Part shown: positions 42,073 through 50,095 of the stretch, piece by piece
Layout of the letters: every line of letters starts with the position of its first letter
How positions within the stretch are numbered: position 1 is the stretch's first letter
Made by a program: the position numbers and the translations under genes
Source of the DNA: Peptococcaceae bacterium BICA1-7
GTDB lineage: Bacteria; Bacillota; Desulfotomaculia; Desulfotomaculales; Desulfocucumaceae
Direction: 5' to 3'
DNA length: 64,000 bases
Assembly (NCBI GenBank): GCA_000802095.1
Contig: JUEB01000001.1
Span: 124,001 to 188,000, forward strand
The notes under the pieces: model-generated
Told to the model about the DNA's origin: nothing
What the model saw: only the letters and a program-made list of their open reading frames with translations
Databases searched by the model: none

Positions 42073-42294
42073 ATGGATTCTAAAACTATGACAGCATGGC
42101 CAAGGCACAATCTGCTCCAGGCCCTTTCCAGCGGAGAACTGAAACCCGAAGAAGTAATAACCACCCTAAACATACACACCAAAGTAGCCGACATCGGCCC
42201 CGAGGCCCTGGGCTTCGTCTACCGGCGCACCGATGGAGTAATAGTAATCGTCACCAGTGACGCCCTCCCCCCCACCAACGGCAGCAGGTCATAA
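42073..42294 (+). CDS. Hypothetical 73-residue protein of a coupled two-gene module
   Basis: MDSKTMTAWPRHNLLQALSSGELKPEEVITTLNIHTKVADIGPEALGFVYRRTDGVIVIVTSDALPP reads as a small alpha/beta protein. GGGGGT lies 10 bases before the ATG at 42073. Its stop overlaps the ATG of the next tiny gene (TAATG), which implies coupled translation. Degraded copies of both genes lie at 44040-44290 and 46245-46310. Family not recognised; the repeated occurrence suggests an element-associated module. Confidence 0.5.
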   Translation: MDSKTMTAWPRHNLLQALSSGELKPEEVITTLNIHTKVADIGPEALGFVYRRTDGVIVIVTSDALPPTNGSRS

Positions 42295-42416
42295 TGCACG
42301 AGCTGTACCACATCCTCAAGCACCTGCCCAATATGCCGCGTATAGTTGGTGTCAATATGATGGACGAGCAGTTTGAGGAGGAGGCGGATGGGTTTGGGGG
42401 TGGGGATATTCAGTAA
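42294..42416 (+). CDS. 40-residue protein coupled to the previous gene
   Basis: ATG at 42294 overlaps the preceding stop. The product starts MHELYHILKHLPNMPRIVGV and ends in an acidic, glycine-rich tail (FEEEADGFGGGDIQ). It is too short to classify, but the codon-level decay of its copy at 44.2 kb shows that it existed as a unit with the gene before it. Confidence 0.4.
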   Translation: MHELYHILKHLPNMPRIVGVNMMDEQFEEEADGFGGGDIQ

Positions 42417-42525
42417 TGAGATATTTTTTCTTGGATCAATGCTTTAAGATTTTAGGTTTTAAAAAGCAATTAAGTCTATTTGATGTTTCACAAACAGCAG
42501 ATAAAGGATAATTTGGAGGTATAAT

Positions 42526-43404
42526 ATGTCGGTAAGTGATTATTTCCAAACTTTTTGCACCAATTTACGAATGAGCAGTGAAACCATAAGCAAAATTCAA
42601 AATAGGTATCGCCAAATAACAAAGAGAATTAATTTAGATTACTACAACAGCAGCTCTGAAACAAATAATAGTTTATATGTAGGGTCATACGGCAGGGGAA
42701 CAGAGATTTTTACAAGTGATATTGATATAATCGTTCAATTACCATATGAAACTTATGTTAAATTCAATAATTACACAAGCAATGGCCAATCAGCCTTATT
42801 GCAAGAAGTAAAAAGTGTTCTACAAAAAACATATAGCACATCACATCTAAAGGGTGATGGACAAGTAATTGGAATCAACTTTACAGATGGAATTAACTTC
42901 GAAATAGTTCCGGCTTTCGTTAATACTAACGGCAGTTATACTTATCCAAACTCAAACAATGGGGGAAGCTGGGAAGTGACTGACCCCAAAAGTGAAATTG
43001 GTGCCATTAATTCAATGAATAATGAAACTAATAAAAATTTAAAAAGATTATGCAGAATGGCACGTGCTTGGAAAGATAAAAATAGTGTCTCTATGAACGG
43101 CATACTTATCGACACATTAGCCTATAAATTTATAAAAAACTGGCAATATAAGGATAAATCATATTTGTACTACGATTTCATGAGTCGGGATTTTTTTGAG
43201 TATTTGAAAGATTTGAGCACTGAGCAAAATTATTGGCTAGCACCAGGAAGTAATCGTTATGTTTATAAAAATGGTAATTTCCAAAATAAAGCAAAGAATG
43301 CATTTGAAGATGCTAAAGAGGCAATTTCTTATGAGACAAATAAACACTCTTATTCATCCAAACAAAAATGGAGGGGAATATATGGAACGAAATTCCCTGA
43401 ATAA
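42526..43404 (+). CDS. CD-NTase (cGAS/DncV-like) nucleotidyltransferase of CBASS
   Basis: A 292-residue enzyme with the GS motif and first acidic pair in GSYGRGTEIFTSDIDI (G53-S54, D65, D67), a third acidic residue in NFEIVPAF, and a helical C-terminal half with the family segment NKNLKRLCRMARAWKD. On phage infection such enzymes make cyclic di- or trinucleotides that activate an effector. The next gene, overlapping by 23 bases, encodes a SLATT membrane effector, so this is a minimal type I CBASS operon. Nucleotide product cannot be predicted. Confidence 0.9.
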   Translation: MSVSDYFQTFCTNLRMSSETISKIQNRYRQITKRINLDYYNSSSETNNSLYVGSYGRGTEIFTSDIDIIVQLPYETYVKFNNYTSNGQSALLQEVKSVLQKTYSTSHLKGDGQVIGINFTDGINFEIVPAFVNTNGSYTYPNSNNGGSWEVTDPKSEIGAINSMNNETNKNLKRLCRMARAWKDKNSVSMNGILIDTLAYKFIKNWQYKDKSYLYYDFMSRDFFEYLKDLSTEQNYWLAPGSNRYVYKNGNFQNKAKNAFEDAKEAISYETNKHSYSSKQKWRGIYGTKFPE

Positions 43405-43960
43405 CCAGGGATACAAATTGGAGTCACAAATTCGTGAGGCTTTCGGAAGAGTAACTTATACACAAACTTGCCACGAAAAAAAAATACAGAGACTGCTTAA
43501 AATAAATAATAACATAAAAGTCTGGCAGATAATATTGTCTGCCGTTACTACAGGTAGTTTTCTGGCATCATTAATAACATCTGAAAAAATTTCAGGAATA
43601 ATAGGAGCATTATTTTCTTTAACTTTACTAATTCTAAATACTTATAATAAAAACTTTATTCTGGCCGAGACTGCCCAAAAGCACCAGCAAGCATCCGATT
43701 TGCTATGGAAAATTAGAGAAGAGTATGTTTCTTTACTGACTGATTTTGAAATATTAGAGCCAGAGAAAATCATGGGTAAAAGAGATGAACTACAAGAACG
43801 GACTGCCGAGGTATATTCAAATTTCCCTAGAACAGATCCAAAGAGCTATGCTGAGGCTCAAAAAGCTTTAAAAACAGAAGAAGAGCAAACTTTTTCAGAA
43901 AAAGAAATAGATATTATGTTACCCAATTCAATAAGAAGATGCATTAGAGATATTACATGA
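43382..43960 (+). CDS. SLATT-domain two-transmembrane effector of CBASS
   Basis: The 192-residue protein beginning MERNSLNNQGYKLESQIRE has two adjacent membrane helices (VWQIILSAVTTGSFLASLIT and ISGIIGALFSLTLLILNTY) followed by a long cytosolic helical region (ETAQKHQQASDLLWKIREEYVSLLTDFEIL) and an acidic tail, as in the SLATT effector family that pairs with SMODS/CD-NTase enzymes. It is thought to form pores on sensing the nucleotide signal, killing the infected cell. The start at 43382 follows GAGGGG and lies inside the cyclase gene. Confidence 0.85.
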   Translation: MERNSLNNQGYKLESQIREAFGRVTYTQTCHEKKIQRLLKINNNIKVWQIILSAVTTGSFLASLITSEKISGIIGALFSLTLLILNTYNKNFILAETAQKHQQASDLLWKIREEYVSLLTDFEILEPEKIMGKRDELQERTAEVYSNFPRTDPKSYAEAQKALKTEEEQTFSEKEIDIMLPNSIRRCIRDIT

Positions 43961-44364
43961 CTATTTGACTAAGAGTGTCAGTGGACAGTTCTCTGTTTTT
44001 TTCTCTGATTATAAGAAAGCCGGTAACAGGTTATCCCGGCAACCCATAGTTACCCATAGGTCGCCAAGCCGATAATGGACCCGCTGCCCTGATTAGAACC
44101 TACCGGCGCGCTTAAGTAACTTTTATCATGACCAGTCAGGCCCTCCCCTCATCCTCCGCCAGTAGGTTATTAGACATGAAATGTTTGGCATCCTGAAAAT
44201 CTGTCATAAATGCCCCGCATATTTGGCTCAATACATGAACGAGCAATGTTGATGGTTTGTTGGATGATTTTTTTGATTGGTGGGAATAAGGTTTATAGAT
44301 ACCTTAATCACTTGACTATATTAAATTATTAGCCAAAGATACGTTTTAAAGGAGATAGATAACC
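43961..44364. other. Gene-free stretch with decayed module copy
   Basis: Bases 44040-44290 resemble the two-gene module at 42.1-42.4 kb in order (the TACCGGCGCGC, CCAGTCAGGCCCTCCCC and CATCCTGAAAATCTGTC blocks) but with many indels and stops. At 43972-43996 a variant of the GTCAGGGGACGGTTCT hairpin repeat is present. Nothing here looks translatable. Confidence 0.6.
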
Positions 44365-44523
44365 GTGGCGGATCAATTAATGTCACTTTCCAAGATTTTT
44401 TCGGAAAAAATATTTAGAATACCAGACTACCAAAAGAGTCAGGGGACGGTTCTGCGACTCGTTGCCGAATTACATGATTACATGTTCCAACTTATTGCAG
44501 TCAAAAACTCCAACACCAAGTAA
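44365..44523 (+). pseudogene. N-terminal stub of a DUF262 (GmrSD-like) gene
   Basis: GTG at 44365 follows AAAGGAG and opens VADQLMSLSKIFSEKIFRIPDYQ, the diagnostic start of DUF262 proteins (type IV restriction family). After 23 codons the sequence becomes a GAGTC...GACTC hairpin repeat and the frame ends at 44523. The rest of the gene is gone. Confidence 0.7.
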
Positions 44524-44663
44524 CTCATATAATGGATGGAAACGACCTGGTCCGGACTTGCCGAAATCTAGTTCAGAGAGACGTTATAAAGGGCTAATCG
44601 GAAATAAAATTTAATTAGATAACGGCTGCAACGGTTGGTTTAGAATAAAAAAGAGGTGATTTT

Positions 44664-46160
44664 ATGAAAATAACAATGACTATCAACAATATTAAAAACA
44701 TTGATTATGGAGAAATAACCATACCAATAGAAAATGATATCTATGCTGTAGTTGGCAACAATGGAACCGGAAAGAGCACTATAATGTCTTGTTTAGCACA
44801 ATTGATTTCTAGACATAATTTGGGCCTTTTAAGAAAGGAAGATCATGGAGAAGGCTCATATATAAGCTTCGAAACTGATAAAAATAAGGATGTTTGGACT
44901 TGTACAAATAATTTTTGGAGAGCAGACACCTTCCCCCATACTAATCGATTCAACGGAACATATGAAGGAAGCTTATTTTATGGTATGCGATTTATTGATT
45001 CAAAAATCGTTGATGAATTGATGCAGAATGGCAAGATTGAAAAAACCGATATCGTTGACGCAGACATATATATTATTGATCACCTTGGAGAAATAGTATA
45101 TGGAGATAAAAATCGTTATTCTAATTTAAAAAGATTAAGAAATAAAATAATTAGAGATAGACTGGGCTTACGAAATACACCTTATTTTATTGAAGTAAAT
45201 TCACAACTCATTAGCCAATATCGCATGAGCTCTGGAGAATGTTTATTAGTATCATTATTGCATTTTATTTACAATTCTCTCGTTAGAAGGTCTTTACCTA
45301 CAAATGAGCCTATACTAATGTTAATTGATGAGATAGAATTAGCCTTGCATCCTACAGCCATAATGAATTTAATAAAGTTACTAGAAGAACTTGTAGAATC
45401 TTATGATAATTTAACTGTCATTTTGACTTCTCATTCACCAGAAGTTATTAGAAAAATCAAGCCGAGAAATATTTTTAAGCTTGAAACTGACAAGAGTGAA
45501 GCAAATAGTTTTATTGTTTCAAATCCATGCTATCCAAGTTATGCAATAAGAGACATTTATACTCATGATGGCTTTGATTATCTATTATTGGTAGAGGACG
45601 AATTGGCAAAAATAGTTGTCAAAAAAGCGCTAGAAATATTAGAGTTAGAAAATAGCCGGCTTGTAAATGTGCTACCCGTAGGAGGATGGAACAATGTATT
45701 AAAAATGCAATTTGAACTGCTAAATAACAATATATTGGGTGTCGGCAAAATGGTATTCAGCATATTAGATGGTGACGTTCAAAGTTTAATAAAAAAAGAA
45801 CATAAGAGCTTAAGAAAGCTATTTCTCCCTATAAATAGCATTGAAAAATACTTAAAGAAGGTTCTAATAGAGACAGTTGACACCAATATTAAGAAAAAAA
45901 TTAACGATATTTTTTTTAATGTTGAACCCATAGATAACTTAATAAGGGAATATCTAGATAACGAATCTTCAAATAAATCGAAACTGGGAAATAAGTACAA
46001 GAATGATGATGACGGAAAGCGTTTTTACGAGATATTCATCAAAAGGTTAAACAAAAAACAAATAACAGAGCAAGTCTTTATACTGAAGTTTTATGAGATA
46101 ATTGAAAAATATGTTGATTTTACTTCATTTTATGAAAGATTAACCGATGAATTGACTTGA
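44664..46160 (+). CDS. OLD-like AAA ATPase with C-terminal Toprim-like domain
   Basis: The 498-residue product has an ABC-type ATPase head: Walker A GNNGTGKST (31-39), signature MSSGECLLVSLLHF, Walker B ILMLIDEIELALHP and the TSHSPEVI histidine loop. The second half starts DYLLLVEDELAKIVVKKAL, continues VNVLPVGGWNNVLK and FSILDGDVQSL, a Toprim nuclease pattern (E, then DxD). This is the architecture of OLD-family anti-phage nucleases. No Gabija GajB helicase follows; the next gene, after a 485-bp repeat zone, encodes an FRG protein. AAGAGGTGATTTT precedes the ATG. Confidence 0.85.
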   Translation: MKITMTINNIKNIDYGEITIPIENDIYAVVGNNGTGKSTIMSCLAQLISRHNLGLLRKEDHGEGSYISFETDKNKDVWTCTNNFWRADTFPHTNRFNGTYEGSLFYGMRFIDSKIVDELMQNGKIEKTDIVDADIYIIDHLGEIVYGDKNRYSNLKRLRNKIIRDRLGLRNTPYFIEVNSQLISQYRMSSGECLLVSLLHFIYNSLVRRSLPTNEPILMLIDEIELALHPTAIMNLIKLLEELVESYDNLTVILTSHSPEVIRKIKPRNIFKLETDKSEANSFIVSNPCYPSYAIRDIYTHDGFDYLLLVEDELAKIVVKKALEILELENSRLVNVLPVGGWNNVLKMQFELLNNNILGVGKMVFSILDGDVQSLIKKEHKSLRKLFLPINSIEKYLKKVLIETVDTNIKKKINDIFFNVEPIDNLIREYLDNESSNKSKLGNKYKNDDDGKRFYEIFIKRLNKKQITEQVFILKFYEIIEKYVDFTSFYERLTDELT

Positions 46161-46183
46161 TTGCATATGGTGTTAGGGGGACA

Positions 46184-46249
46184 ATGGTGCCAGGCTCTTA
46201 ACTTTTTTAACTTATTGTTTGCCCTACCTGCTAGTCAGTGAACTATGAA
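46184..46249 (+). repeat. 66-bp intergenic repeat, copy 1
   Basis: ATGGTGCCAGGCTCTTAACT...CTGCTAGTCAGTGAACTATGA. About 94% like copy 2 at 46315. Between them lies a fragment of the 42.1-kb module (46245-46310, ACATACACGCCCATGTGGCC). The whole 46161-46645 stretch is repeats and fragments without a gene. Confidence 0.8.
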
Positions 46250-46314
46250 TCACGCCATAAACATACACGCCCATGTGGCCGACCTCGGACTCGAGACCTT
46301 GGACTTGGGTCCGG

Positions 46315-46380
46315 ATGGTGCCAGGCTCTTAACTTTTTTAACTTATTGTTTGCCCTGCCTGCTAGTCAGTGGACTATGAC
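46315..46380 (+). repeat. 66-bp intergenic repeat, copy 2
   Basis: Same sequence as copy 1 with two or three substitutions, preceded by TCCGG. Downstream at 46441-46469 is a GAGTC...GACTC hairpin repeat related to the one in the DUF262 stub. Confidence 0.8.
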
Positions 46381-46645
46381 TCACATCACAGAGAATAAGG
46401 AAGGTTGTTGACATTTCAGGCTCTATGTGTCAGGGGACAAGAGTCAGGGAGGGGATGGTTCTTCGACTCATTGCCAAATCAGCAAAGGGCTGTACCAGGT
46501 GCTCAGATTTTTTAGTTACTGTAGCATGGAAATTCAGCCAGGACCTTGTATATCAATGAACATGGGATATTATCGGTACCCTTGGTGGCCTGCTGATCAC
46601 TTTCATTTCCATCATAGGCTAATCGTCACATAAGGTGGTGTACCT

Positions 46646-47539
46646 ATGGAACCTCATGTAATTCATTCGTTACTGGAGTTTCTTGATGTGCTTGATAAAT
46701 TGAAATTTCAGTTTTCCCATTCCGCTAAAGCGATGGATTTCTCCTATCGCGGCGTATGTAACAGTTCTTATCCATTGCTACCCGGAATATACCGAGAGAT
46801 CGAACTGAAAGAAAATGGTATTTCAGGCAAGGAAAAAGTGTATCTAGCTCGCGAATATGAAATTTTAAGTCACTTTATCAAAGAAGCGAGCGGCTATATT
46901 TCAAATATACTTAAGGATGACTATTTGTTATGGATGGAATATGCCCAGCATTTTGGTGTCCCAACACGGCTATTGGATTTTTCGTCCAATCCTTTGGTGG
47001 CTCTGTACTTTTGCTGTAAGTATAAGCCAGAAACAGAGGGTTCAGTTTGGGTTCTGAACGAAATAAACTTTTATAATTGGTGCTGCCATTCCGATTTTGT
47101 TATACATAACGAACCCATCACCAAACAGCAAATAATCAATTCTATTATCGCTGAGATGAAAGGGTCTTTTGATTATGATCCCGAGAAAATCGAGATGAAA
47201 AGACCAATTTCATATATTCCCTACTATATTGATCAGCGTATGATAGCTCAAAGTAGCCGTTTTCTGATCTGGGGAACAGAAAACCGCCCATTAGAAGAGA
47301 TGGTCAATGAAAGCCAATATATGATTTTATCTCCAGAAGGCATGAGATATGGTATAGTAGGCGATACACGTTGTCTGTTTCAATTCAAAATACCATCGTG
47401 CTGTAAATACAGCATATTAAAACAATTGAATATTTGCGGAATCAATGAAAAGGCTTTGTTCCCCGGCCTTGATGGTATTGGCAGATATATTGCTGATATA
47501 TATCGAACAAACGTAGATGACTTGATTGAAATGATGTGA
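46646..47539 (+). CDS. FRG-domain protein
   Basis: The 297-residue protein has the FRG signature in FSYRGVCNSSYPLLPGIYRE and the second conserved block LLWMEYAQHFGVPTRLLDFSSNPLVALYFCC. FRG domains are found in phage-defence and toxin contexts, and are thought to be ligand-binding or enzymatic, with unclear chemistry. AAGGTGGTG precedes the ATG. It is a single-gene unit between repeat-rich gaps, in the same direction as the ATPase gene; the two could be one system or separate cassettes. Confidence 0.85.
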   Translation: MEPHVIHSLLEFLDVLDKLKFQFSHSAKAMDFSYRGVCNSSYPLLPGIYREIELKENGISGKEKVYLAREYEILSHFIKEASGYISNILKDDYLLWMEYAQHFGVPTRLLDFSSNPLVALYFCCKYKPETEGSVWVLNEINFYNWCCHSDFVIHNEPITKQQIINSIIAEMKGSFDYDPEKIEMKRPISYIPYYIDQRMIAQSSRFLIWGTENRPLEEMVNESQYMILSPEGMRYGIVGDTRCLFQFKIPSCCKYSILKQLNICGINEKALFPGLDGIGRYIADIYRTNVDDLIEMM

Positions 47540-47807
47540 CTAATGAAATGTCAGGGACCTGGAAATTATGCTACTGTAGGCGAGCCGGGGCGGTTCTAGC
47601 TTGCCCCTATGGGCATAACCGTACCAGGCCTCACTGTAAGAAAGCAGATCTGGCCACCGTCCAGCAGGAGTTCATTGAAGAGAGTAAATATTGGGAGCCA
47701 GAGCCTTAACGTGATGAGGAACTGAAATGATTAGGGCAGCACTACACAGGAAATTACAGTATCTATATAACTTTGTTATAACGAATATTTATTAAGGGAG
47801 GCAAATT
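47540..47807. other. Relic zone between FRG and kinase genes
   Basis: No full gene. One frame, near 47627-47709, reads RPHCKKADLATVQQEFIEESKYWEPEP then stop, with coding-like character but no start, and looks like a 3' gene fragment of unknown origin. Confidence 0.4.
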
Positions 47808-49001
47808 ATGAGTGATGATAAGACTATATTTGAAAATGATATATTGCCTTTTGTAAGAAAAAAGAATTATCTCTTTAAAAAATGGCTTACTCCAGGAGGC
47901 ACAGGCGATACAGTATTGATATATGATGAATCCATCGATGAGTATTTTGTCTGTAAAAAATTTGCGCCTAAACAAAGAGAATACACAGATGAACTTTTTT
48001 CCAATTTTGTTCAGGAAGTTAAAATTCTTTACAAAGTCTTCCATAAAAATATTGTTAGAGTATATAACCACTTTCTCTATATCAATGAAAAAAGCGGTTT
48101 TATTATCATGGAATACATAGATGGCGAAGATATAGATAAATACTTGGGGGCTAATCCTGATAAGATAAACGAGGTTTTTCTTCAAGTTGTGGATGGTTTT
48201 TGGCACTTGGAACAGATACAAGTATTGCATAGAGATATTAGAACAGGCAATATTCTGGTTTCCACAAAAGATAACACAGTAAAAATTATCGATTTTGGTT
48301 TCGGAAAAAAGATAGAAAATAATGAGGATTTTAAAACTAAATTACTTTTAAACTGGACGCAATCCGAACTTCCTTCCGAAATTAGCGACGATACATATTG
48401 TGTAGCAACGGATTTATACTTTATAGGAAAACTGTTTTATAAGATTATCAATCAAACTTCCAATAGTTATTTTAAGTTTTCCGATATAATTGAAAAAATG
48501 ATTAAAATTGATTTTTCTGAGAGAATACAATCATTCCATACTATTAAGCAATTGATGAATACAGATTTGATAATCCCAGTAAAAAAAGATGAAAAAGAAA
48601 TCTATAATAGCCTGGCGAATTACTTGGCCGAATCCATATCAAAGTTATATCAAAAACCCATTTTTGATTTTGATGATGAAAGTGTTATAGCTAAATTAAA
48701 TGACTTACTGAAGAAGGTAAGATGGGAAGATTGTATAAGCAGTATTGATTTATTTGTAAAGTGCTTTTTTGTCGAAATAAATTGCGAATATGAATCATAT
48801 GTCTACAATTATTATGGTGAACGTGATGAAGCATTCACGATAGACATAGATGTGGTCCAGAACTTTTTCACCATGTTTAAATCATTGTCAGCTGATGAGA
48901 GAAAAAACCTGCTAGAAAACTTATATTTTAATAGGATAGCAAATATGCAAATTGCAAAGGAAACGATTGAAGCAATTGATGGTGACGAGTTCCCGTTTTA
49001 A
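47808..49001 (+). CDS. Serine/threonine protein kinase-like protein
   Basis: The 397-residue product has a eukaryotic-type kinase domain in the first 260 residues: LTPGGTGDTVLIYD glycine loop, VCKKFAPK lysine, VQEVKILYKV glutamate, catalytic loop HRDIRTGNIL and DFGFG metal motif. The C-terminal 130 residues are acidic and helical, of unknown family. Protein kinases are a frequent part of defence islands, where phosphorylation of host proteins stops growth. GGGAGGCAAATT precedes the ATG. It has no obvious partner gene; repeat copies flank it on the right. Confidence 0.88.
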   Translation: MSDDKTIFENDILPFVRKKNYLFKKWLTPGGTGDTVLIYDESIDEYFVCKKFAPKQREYTDELFSNFVQEVKILYKVFHKNIVRVYNHFLYINEKSGFIIMEYIDGEDIDKYLGANPDKINEVFLQVVDGFWHLEQIQVLHRDIRTGNILVSTKDNTVKIIDFGFGKKIENNEDFKTKLLLNWTQSELPSEISDDTYCVATDLYFIGKLFYKIINQTSNSYFKFSDIIEKMIKIDFSERIQSFHTIKQLMNTDLIIPVKKDEKEIYNSLANYLAESISKLYQKPIFDFDDESVIAKLNDLLKKVRWEDCISSIDLFVKCFFVEINCEYESYVYNYYGERDEAFTIDIDVVQNFFTMFKSLSADERKNLLENLYFNRIANMQIAKETIEAIDGDEFPF

Positions 49002-49082
49002 AGGAAAGTAAGCTTAATTTTATATCGTGGGACCCATGGGGGGTCAGACCTGAAAACTTGACATTTTGGATGTCACGATCCG

Positions 49083-49142
49083 GATGGTGCCAGGCCCTTA
49101 ACTTTTTTAAATTGTCTGCCCTGCCTGCTAGTCAGCGGACTA
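49083..49142 (+). repeat. 66-bp intergenic repeat, copy 3 (shortened)
   Basis: ATGGTGCCAGGCCCTTAACT...CTGCTAGTCAGCGGACTAT, missing about six bases in the middle. Like copy 2 it is preceded by CCGG. It lies between the kinase gene and the nuclease cassette, so copies of this repeat bracket the 46.6-49.0 kb cassettes. Confidence 0.75.
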
Positions 49143-49199
49143 TTAAATTCACCGGCTATGACACTGCCAGATTGGCCATACAACCAAGGAAGTGAGTAA

Positions 49200-49763
49200 A
49201 TGGGACGTGAATATACGTTTGAGATTAAACAGGCGCTAATTCATTATGACCCGGATGAGCTGGAGAAATGGAAACAGGGTGATCCGGCCATCGTTCCTCC
49301 GCACGTACTTAAATGGAATGGCCCAGGCCGCCAAAACGGATACGGCTACGGTGAGCATGTAGTGAAAAGGCATTTAACCGGCCAGGGGTTTCAGGTAATA
49401 GTAAATGATTATAACTTTTTTCCCGTTAAGAAATCGAAATTCCATATCAATAATGCCATTATTCAAGAGGCAATTGGAAAAGAAAGATACGCCCGCCTGC
49501 AGAAGGCGTTTGGCACGGTCATAAATCAGGGGGTAAGGATAGAACACCCGGATATATGCATATTCCAGCCGGAGTTGATCTTCGCTGAAGTAAAAAGGGA
49601 CAGGGACCGGCTGCGCCAGCCCCAGGTTATGTTTGCCGCTGTAGTATCGGCCGTTCTTAATATTCCTTTCTTGTCATATAGGGTATTACCTGTCGGGGCC
49701 AACCCGGATATGTCTACACTTTTAATAAGGCAGGAACTTCCGGAAGAAGTGTTTATTGTATAA
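49200..49763 (+). CDS. Predicted PD-(D/E)XK nuclease (VRR-NUC-like)
   Basis: The 187-residue product has RIEHPDICIF (D118) followed by LIFAEVKRDRD (E130, K132), the catalytic core of PD-(D/E)XK nucleases. The N-terminal half (YEIKQALIHYDPDELEKWKQGD and GYGYGEHVVKRHLTGQGF) contains a family-typical helix. GGAAGTGAG precedes the ATG. It is the first of eight same-strand genes with small gaps (49200-55388), so it probably belongs to that cassette. Confidence 0.7.
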   Translation: MGREYTFEIKQALIHYDPDELEKWKQGDPAIVPPHVLKWNGPGRQNGYGYGEHVVKRHLTGQGFQVIVNDYNFFPVKKSKFHINNAIIQEAIGKERYARLQKAFGTVINQGVRIEHPDICIFQPELIFAEVKRDRDRLRQPQVMFAAVVSAVLNIPFLSYRVLPVGANPDMSTLLIRQELPEEVFIV

Positions 49764-49790
49764 GCAATAAAGAGAAAAGTAGGTGCGCAT

Positions 49791-50003
49791 ATGGCAACTA
49801 AGAGAATAACACCTAAAGATTTAGATTCTGACTTCTTGGGTAATAACGCTGCATTCACCTGTCCTTTATGTAATAAGGTGTTTATTGTAAGTGGTTTTCT
49901 ATCTGGAAAAAACCGCCCATGCCCTAACTGCGGCAAATCTATAGGCCATGTAAAAGGCGGTGCTAAATCCGGCGGGAGCGCTTATATAGAATATCTAGAC
50001 TAA
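49791..50003 (+). CDS. Small zinc-ribbon protein
   Basis: Seventy residues with a four-cysteine ribbon, CPLCNKVFIVSGFLSGKNRPCPNCGK. AGGTG lies 5 bases before the ATG and only 27 bases separate it from the nuclease gene. It could be a DNA- or RNA-binding accessory protein. Too short to classify further. Confidence 0.7.
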   Translation: MATKRITPKDLDSDFLGNNAAFTCPLCNKVFIVSGFLSGKNRPCPNCGKSIGHVKGGAKSGGSAYIEYLD

Positions 50004-50095
50004 TAGGTTCTTGTAAAGTAAAAGAATGTTCTCTTTATCAGATTTGAAAAAGTCATCCATTATCTTTATATCAAAATGAAATAGGAGTTGATTAA

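Noticed and set aside
42481-42500. parS-like TGTTTCAC near 42.48 kb
   Set aside because: The second arm of the consensus (GTGAAACA) is incomplete, and it is far from parAB.
46427-46633. Plus-strand 68-codon frame before the FRG gene
   Set aside because: It lies in repeat sequence, contains the hairpin repeat, and has no ribosome site.
44664-47539. Gabija or PARIS assignment for the ATPase
   Set aside because: No GajB helicase or AriB-type partner is next to it; only the general OLD-like architecture is supported.
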